From contig JASHOG010000135.1 of assembly GCA_030041225.1 (NCBI GenBank), positions 22,287-86,286 on the forward strand: a DNA stretch of 64,000 nt, read 5' to 3'. The translations under genes and the position numbers were made by a program. The notes below the pieces were generated by a model, which saw only the letters and a list, made by a program, of their open reading frames with translations, was not told the origin of the DNA and did no database searches. Below are positions 60,000 through 64,000 of the stretch, one piece after another. Within the stretch, counting starts at the first letter, position 1. Every line of letters starts with the position of its first letter. The DNA is from Vulcanimicrobiota bacterium (GTDB lineage Bacteria > Vulcanimicrobiota > Vulcanimicrobiia > Vulcanimicrobiales > Vulcanimicrobiaceae).

Positions 60000-61796
60000 T
60001 TAGCGACTTCCCTTGAAGAAGACGTCGAGAAGTCGGCGATCAGCGTCGGAGAGGCGCGAGAGACGCGAGACGATGTCGATGAGGTCCTCGCTCGGCTGCG
60101 ACGCCGCGTTCTGCACCGGTTCGTTGGCCGGCGCCGTCTCGGGTGGCGGCGTCGCTTCCGCAATCGGAGGCGCAGGCGTTCTAGGCTCTTCCGGCGGCGG
60201 AGGTGCAACGGGTTGCGGAGGCGCGAGCTGCTGCGCCGGCGGGGCAGGCGGTTGAGGTGGAGGCGTGTACGTGGGAATCTCCGCCTCTCCAGCAACGATC
60301 AGCGGGCGTGTCGCAACCTGCGGCGGCTGCGGCGCTGCAAAGACGGGCGTCGGCGGCGGCGGCGGTGGTGGAGCCGCGGCCGGCGTTGTCTTTTGAATCC
60401 CACTGACAAGCGCGGGAAGCACTCTCTCGAGAATCTGCGTCACCACGGAGGTTTCCGCCGGAGCCGCTTTGCTCTCCGTCGGTCCCTCGGCTGCGGTCGC
60501 TTCGCGATCTGCTTTCGGGATGACAGCGGGCTCGGGCGGCGGCTGCGGTGTAGGCGCCGGCGTGGGTGAGGGCTGGGATGTCGGCGGAGGCGCAGGTTCG
60601 GGCGCAGTTGCGATCACGTGCTCGTCGGTTGCGCGCTGGCCGTGCCGCGAGTTACCTCGCTTGCGATGGTACATCGCGCCGTCCGCTTGGCGCCAAGCCT
60701 CAAAGAGATCTCCCGCTTCGGAGCGGACCGAGAAGCCGACCGTCGCAGGTGCATTGGCGCGCTGAAGCGTCGACTCGATGTGCTCGCGAATCCGTGCGGC
60801 GGCGCTTGCATCACATTTCACGGCGAGAATGGAGAACTCATCGCCGCCGACACGGGCAACGACGTCCGTGCGGCGTACGCAGCGCTCGAGCGCTTGCGCG
60901 GCATTCTTGATGAGCTCGTCACCCTTCTCGTGGCCGAAGCGGTCGTTAACCGCCTTGAGGCCGTCGAGGTCGATGACGAAGATCACCGCATCGTAACCGT
61001 GACGATTGCAACGCTGATCCTCGGTTGCGAGAAGCTGATCCCACGCGCGACGGTTGTGCAGACCCGTCAGAGGATCGACAAGCGCATCGGCTTGAGCGCG
61101 CTCGGTTCGCCTCGTCGCCTCTTCGAGCGTGAGCTCGGTGCGAACGAGCGCGCCGAGCATCGCAGCGGCGAAGTCAAGCAACGGACGCAGTTGCGTGACA
61201 CGTTGCGAGGCTGCGCGCTCGCCGAAAGCGCAGAGGATGCCGAAGAGGTTGCCGTCCGCGTCGAGCAGCGGCACGCCGTACGGCGCAATTGTCGCCGGAT
61301 CGATGTTGCCTTGACGGCGATCGGCGCCCGCGTATGCGTTCGTCGGGGGCGCAGCTCCCAGGAGATTGACGGTTGGAAGGTCGGAGAGTCGGCCGATCGT
61401 CAGCTCATGCTGCGGAATGTAGCGCAGGTAATCTCCGATCCCGGTGATCGCGGTCAGGGTCCCGTTCGAGTTCTTGAAGAGCACCCACGCTGGAAGCTGT
61501 AACGCCTCACCGAGAAAGCGCATCGTGCGCTCTGCAGCTTGCGAGTATCCCGCAGGCGGTTGCGGCGCTGTCGGGGCTGAAGGCGCAAGCGGGAAGGTCG
61601 GTACTGATTCCTCGGCTGCGGCCGGCGGCGCAACCGGAGCGGGCACGACAGCTGCGGGTGCTACGGGCGTCGGCGCCGGCTGCGGCGGCGTTGCCGCCAC
61701 CGGCGGTGCAACGGGGGCGGTCGCAGGTACGAAAACCGGCGCAGCGGCCGGTTCCGTCGGCTCAGCGCGTTGCGTCTGAAACTTCCAAAACATCAT
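60000..61796 (-). CDS. GAF-GGDEF diguanylate cyclase with Pro-rich flanks
   Basis: A 598-residue protein. Residues ~15-85 are Pro/Ala-rich; ~85-225 look like a GAF-type sensor; ~230-395 form the GGDEF domain with the intact motif RVGGDEFS and the inhibitory site RRTD exactly five residues before it. Residues ~400-560 are again very Pro-rich, and the end is a short helix (DIVSRLSRLSDADRRLLDVFF). It makes cyclic di-GMP and is subject to product inhibition. Being in one operon with glycosyltransferases and ugd links the second messenger with polysaccharide making. Confidence 0.9.
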   Translation of the reverse strand: MMFWKFQTQRAEPTEPAAAPVFVPATAPVAPPVAATPPQPAPTPVAPAAVVPAPVAPPAAAEESVPTFPLAPSAPTAPQPPAGYSQAAERTMRFLGEALQLPAWVLFKNSNGTLTAITGIGDYLRYIPQHELTIGRLSDLPTVNLLGAAPPTNAYAGADRRQGNIDPATIAPYGVPLLDADGNLFGILCAFGERAASQRVTQLRPLLDFAAAMLGALVRTELTLEEATRRTERAQADALVDPLTGLHNRRAWDQLLATEDQRCNRHGYDAVIFVIDLDGLKAVNDRFGHEKGDELIKNAAQALERCVRRTDVVARVGGDEFSILAVKCDASAAARIREHIESTLQRANAPATVGFSVRSEAGDLFEAWRQADGAMYHRKRGNSRHGQRATDEHVIATAPEPAPPPTSQPSPTPAPTPQPPPEPAVIPKADREATAAEGPTESKAAPAETSVVTQILERVLPALVSGIQKTTPAAAPPPPPPPTPVFAAPQPPQVATRPLIVAGEAEIPTYTPPPQPPAPPAQQLAPPQPVAPPPPEEPRTPAPPIAEATPPPETAPANEPVQNAASQPSEDLIDIVSRLSRLSDADRRLLDVFFKGSR

Positions 61797-61841
61797 GATT
61801 TGGCGTAATCCCGGATGACGTGGCGCGCGTCGGCGCCGTCG

Positions 61842-62192
61842 TCACGCGGTGACGACGAAACGTCCGAGAGCGCCGAGAAGTGCCTCATGCTGCGCAGATT
61901 TCTCCAAGTGGAGCACCTGCGTCGAGGTGTGCGTGCGAAGATCCCGCAGTGGTCCGTGTGCGAAGATGCAAAGTCGTAGATTCGGCATCGAGTCGACGAG
62001 GAACTGCAAGCTGCGCTTCGTGTGCTCGTCCATGATCTCGTCGTCGAAGAAGAGGAGCTCCGGATGTGTCCGTACGACGTCGAGCGGGTCGAGCCGCTCC
62101 TGAACGCGGACGATCGAGCAACCCGATTCCCGGAGCAACTCCAGGAGGCTCGGCTGAAAGATCTGCTGCGGCTCTACGACGTAGGTCCTCAC
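61842..62192 (-). CDS. Receiver-like (pseudo-REC) protein
   Basis: A 116-residue protein with the size and layout of a CheY-like receiver: strand 1 YVVEP, strand 3 ELLFFDDEIMDEH (candidate Asp at the phosphorylation site) and the conserved Lys in HLEKSAQ. Only one acidic residue follows strand 1, where most receivers have two, so metal binding and phosphorylation may be altered. There is no output domain. TACCCT lies seven bases before the GTG start. It sits between a NarL regulator and a diguanylate cyclase. Confidence 0.6.
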   Translation of the reverse strand: MRTYVVEPQQIFQPSLLELLRESGCSIVRVQERLDPLDVVRTHPELLFFDDEIMDEHTKRSLQFLVDSMPNLRLCIFAHGPLRDLRTHTSTQVLHLEKSAQHEALLGALGRFVVTA

Positions 62193-62199
62193 TCTCTTG

Positions 62200-62205
62200 A
62201 GGGTA
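62200..62205 (-). promoter_or_regulatory. -10-like hexamer before the receiver-like gene
   Basis: TACCCT on the minus strand, seven bases, then GTG 62192. It could give a separate leaderless message for this gene and those after it. Confidence 0.3.
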
Positions 62206-62240
62206 CGAGCAGGCCGCGCCCTCCCACAGTGGCTTAGGGC

Positions 62241-62255
62241 CCTGAGCGAAGGACC
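62241..62255 (-). repeat. Short form of the GGTCCTTCG...CGCTCAGG element
   Basis: On the minus strand GGTCCTTCGCTCAGG, the two halves of the element at 13548-13584 joined without the 20-base hairpin insert. It lies in the 87-base gap between the NarL-type and receiver-like genes. Confidence 0.35.
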
Positions 62256-62279
62256 TGAAGGTCATCGGCAAGGCAGCCA

Positions 62280-62924
62280 CTAGACGAGTCCCATCCGGAT
62301 CGCGTACACGACGGCTTGTGCCCGCGCTGAGATGTTGAGCTTGGAGAGGATGCGGCTGACGTGATTCTTCACGGTCTTCTCGGAGAGGCATAGGCGCACG
62401 CCGATCTCTTTGTTCGAGAGGCCCTGTGCGATGAGCCGAACGACTTCGCCTTCCCGCTCCGAGAGTTCGTCACCGGCGAGGCGGCCATCCGAGAGCAGCT
62501 TCTTGCGCAGCAGCTGGCCGGCGACCCTCGGGTCGACGTAGGACTCTCCACCAGCGACCGTCTTGACCGCGCGGATCAGCTCGCTCGGCGAGACGTCCTT
62601 GGCTAGATAGGCATCCGCACCGGCGGCGACGCAGCGCTGCATGATCTCCGGGCGAAGTTGCGTGGAGAGCACGCAGACGCGGGCCTTTCCGAAGCTCTGA
62701 CGGCAGCGAGCGATCTCGTCGGCGTAGTCGATGGAAGGGCCATTGAGGTCGAGGACGACGAGATCCGCGGCGACTCGAGGCGGGGTCGATGGATCGACGC
62801 GCGGGAGGTCGCCCAGAACTTCGAACGTCGGCTCCGCCGCCAGTAGCTGGCAGAGCGCCTTTCCGAAGAGCGCTTGCTCCTCGACGATGAAGATGCGCGT
62901 CTTATTATTCGAGCTCATTGACAT
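62280..62924 (-). CDS. NarL/FixJ-type response regulator
   Basis: A 214-residue regulator. The receiver domain (residues ~8-125) has EEQ after strand 1 (acidic pair E-E), the phospho-acceptor Asp in VVLDLNGPS and the conserved Lys in YLAKDVSP. The LuxR-type HTH follows (LSEREGEVVRLIAQGLSNKE, LSEKTVKNHVSRIL). The ATG at 62924 has a GGAGA ribosome-binding site seven bases upstream. It is probably the first gene of the minus-strand operon and may control it; no histidine kinase is nearby. Confidence 0.93.
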   Translation of the reverse strand: MSMSSNNKTRIFIVEEQALFGKALCQLLAAEPTFEVLGDLPRVDPSTPPRVAADLVVLDLNGPSIDYADEIARCRQSFGKARVCVLSTQLRPEIMQRCVAAGADAYLAKDVSPSELIRAVKTVAGGESYVDPRVAGQLLRKKLLSDGRLAGDELSEREGEVVRLIAQGLSNKEIGVRLCLSEKTVKNHVSRILSKLNISARAQAVVYAIRMGLV

Positions 62925-63046
62925 GGGAATCTCTCCGGGCCAAAAGACCCAGGACCAGTAGTAACTGCTGAGGTCATGCTTGCTTTATAACAAGGCGACG
63001 GCGAGGTACATACTCTCAAAAATAAGGGAAAGCCCCAACTTTGCAC

Positions 63047-63081
63047 GGACCTAACGGGACCATCGGACCCTCGACAGGACC
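63047..63081. promoter_or_regulatory. Cluster of four GGACC boxes between divergent regulators
   Basis: GGACC begins at 63047, 63057, 63065 and 63077, with gaps of 10, 8 and 12 bases, inside the 249-base gap between two divergent LuxR-type genes. The gap is more AT-rich than its surroundings and otherwise shows no gene. It may be a regulator-binding array (inference). Confidence 0.3.
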
Positions 63082-63173
63082 AATCTTTACCAAACCTTAC
63101 CCTATATCGCATAGTGCAAGCGGGACACCGAGTCGAGCCATCCACTAAAATGAGGGGCGATGGGCGGGCTCTT

Positions 63174-64000
63174 ATGAACCGCGGCACCACCGCACGTGAC
63201 ACGATCGCGTCGCTGCGGTCGGTCGTGATTCACTTTCCGCAAGCGCGGCGGCTGCAAGCAGTTATCGGTGCCTATGCGACGCTCGTTCCCGCGGATGCGT
63301 GGGCTTTTTCCTATTGCCGTCACGAAGCGATTGTCGGCGAGTTTCTCTCGGGCGATCCTGAGGTCGTACCGGAGCGCCTTGGTATGGTACGCGCCGAAGT
63401 CGCGGCTCGGCGAACGTCGCCCCCGCCGGCTGCAGTCATCGAGCCGGCTGCGCGCACAGAGCCGTACCGGCACGGGCTCGCGGTGCATCTCGAGGACAAG
63501 CGCGGCGGTCACGGCGCGCTCTTGCTGTTGCGCGAAGCGCAGAGCGGCGAGTTCCTCTTGGACGATCGCTTTGTCCTCGCCGAAGCGCGCGCCGAGGTGC
63601 TGCGCGCCCTCGAAACGCACTCACACTTTAGCGGCGAGGTGAGCGACCTCGAGCGAGCTCGGTCGCGTAGCTCTCCCGGCATCGTTTTGCTCGACGAGAA
63701 CCTCACCGTCGAGCTCGTCAGCAGATCGAAGAGATTTCGGCGGCTCGGCTGGAGTTACAACGGCGGGCATTTGCCCACCGACATCGAGCAAGGCGTGCGC
63801 CAGATCACGGCTGCTTGGCGCGATCCGTTGCAGCGCGTCGAGGACGCCTTCATGCCGCTCTCGGACCTCATCGTGCGCGTCGTCCCCGTCGAGCGCGGAC
63901 GCAAGTACGGAGTCGTGCTGCTGCTCGAACCGTACCAGAGCCGCTCGCTGCTCGGCGAGGCCGTACGGCGTTTCAGATTGACGAGCCGCGAGCTCGAAGT
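63174..64000 (+). CDS. LuxR-type transcriptional regulator, 3' end outside window
   Basis: The frame is open from ATG 63174 to the right edge (275 codons). The first ~230 residues form a sensor region with PAS-like features (IVLLDENLTVELVSRSKRFRRLGW, then VRVVPVERGRKYGVVLLLE). The last residues, RFRLTSRELEV, match the start of a LuxR-type HTH, which continues outside the window. TAAAAT lies at 63146-63151. It is divergent from the NarL-type gene and may share its operator region. Confidence 0.7.
   Translation, partial: MNRGTTARDTIASLRSVVIHFPQARRLQAVIGAYATLVPADAWAFSYCRHEAIVGEFLSGDPEVVPERLGMVRAEVAARRTSPPPAAVIEPAARTEPYRHGLAVHLEDKRGGHGALLLLREAQSGEFLLDDRFVLAEARAEVLRALETHSHFSGEVSDLERARSRSSPGIVLLDENLTVELVSRSKRFRRLGWSYNGGHLPTDIEQGVRQITAAWRDPLQRVEDAFMPLSDLIVRVVPVERGRKYGVVLLLEPYQSRSLLGEAVRRFRLTSRELE

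Noticed and set aside
62925..63173. Small RNA or short coding gene in the regulator gap
   Set aside because: No frame with a plausible start and ribosome-binding site and no clear hairpin plus T run was seen; only the GGACC boxes and a TAAAAT hexamer stand out.

Overview
The window is one dense bacterial chromosome segment of about 62% GC (estimated by eye). It has many GTG and TTG starts and most genes overlap their neighbours by 4 to 30 bases. Best guess for the source is an uncultured diderm lineage such as Candidatus Eremiobacterota (WPS-2). That rests on gene content remembered for such genomes (YceD/L32/fab/ffh/S16 super-operon, CdaA-CdaR-GlmM with a c-di-AMP riboswitch, many small secreted proteins of unknown function) and is not proven here. 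No rRNA, phage, IS element or CRISPR array was found.

Layout. 0-3.8 kb: end of a PQQ-propeller protein and small exported proteins (YHYH protein, OB-like protein, unknowns). 3.8-5.6 kb: a PEP-mutase/isocitrate-lyase-family enzyme divergent from a LysR regulator. 5.8-7.4 kb: tRNA-Ile, a coiled-coil membrane protein and a lytic-transglycosylase gene pair. 7.4-13.5 kb: a housekeeping super-operon yceD-rpmF-fabH-fabD-fabG-acpP-ffh-rpsP-khpA-rimM behind a near-consensus promoter. 13.6-17.9 kb: envelope proteins (YihY, DoxX, YibQ-type deacetylase, copper-amine-oxidase-N-like). 17.9-23 kb: aroC-aroK-aroB-priA. 23-24.2 kb: rsgA-rpsT on the opposite strand. 24.2-28.2 kb: a c-di-AMP block of a small unknown gene, cdaA, cdaR, glmM, then a ydaO-type c-di-AMP riboswitch in front of an NlpC/P60 cell-wall hydrolase. 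28.2-36.3 kb: a second coiled-coil gene, tRNA-Gln, several small families (DUF3303, DUF427), a secreted phosphoesterase, a STAS protein, GlcF, and divergent citrate synthase and malate dehydrogenase.

36.4-62.9 kb is a large surface-polysaccharide locus. The plus-strand half encodes a GT2 enzyme, a WbpE/WbpB/WbpD-like trio for a 2,3-diacetamido uronic acid, an FAD oxidoreductase, a CE4 deacetylase, a multi-pass membrane protein, a phosphoglycosyl transferase, GT4 enzymes, a nucleotide-sugar dehydrogenase homologue lacking its catalytic Cys, a GINT1-like propeller protein, a Wzy/ligase-type membrane protein, a FemAB/GNAT-like protein and a secreted protein. The minus-strand half runs from a NarL-type regulator through a receiver-like protein, a GGDEF diguanylate cyclase and two GT4 enzymes to an intact UDP-glucose dehydrogenase. 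No Wzx flippase or Wza/Wzc export gene is in the window, so the locus is incomplete here. A divergent LuxR-type regulator is cut by the right edge.

Points of most interest: the c-di-AMP synthase/sensor arrangement; the Cys-less dehydrogenase; two related coiled-coil genes each placed just upstream of a tRNA gene; a protein with two identically spaced zinc-binding modules; and a recurrent -10-like hexamer 6-10 nt before start codons, suggesting frequent leaderless transcripts.
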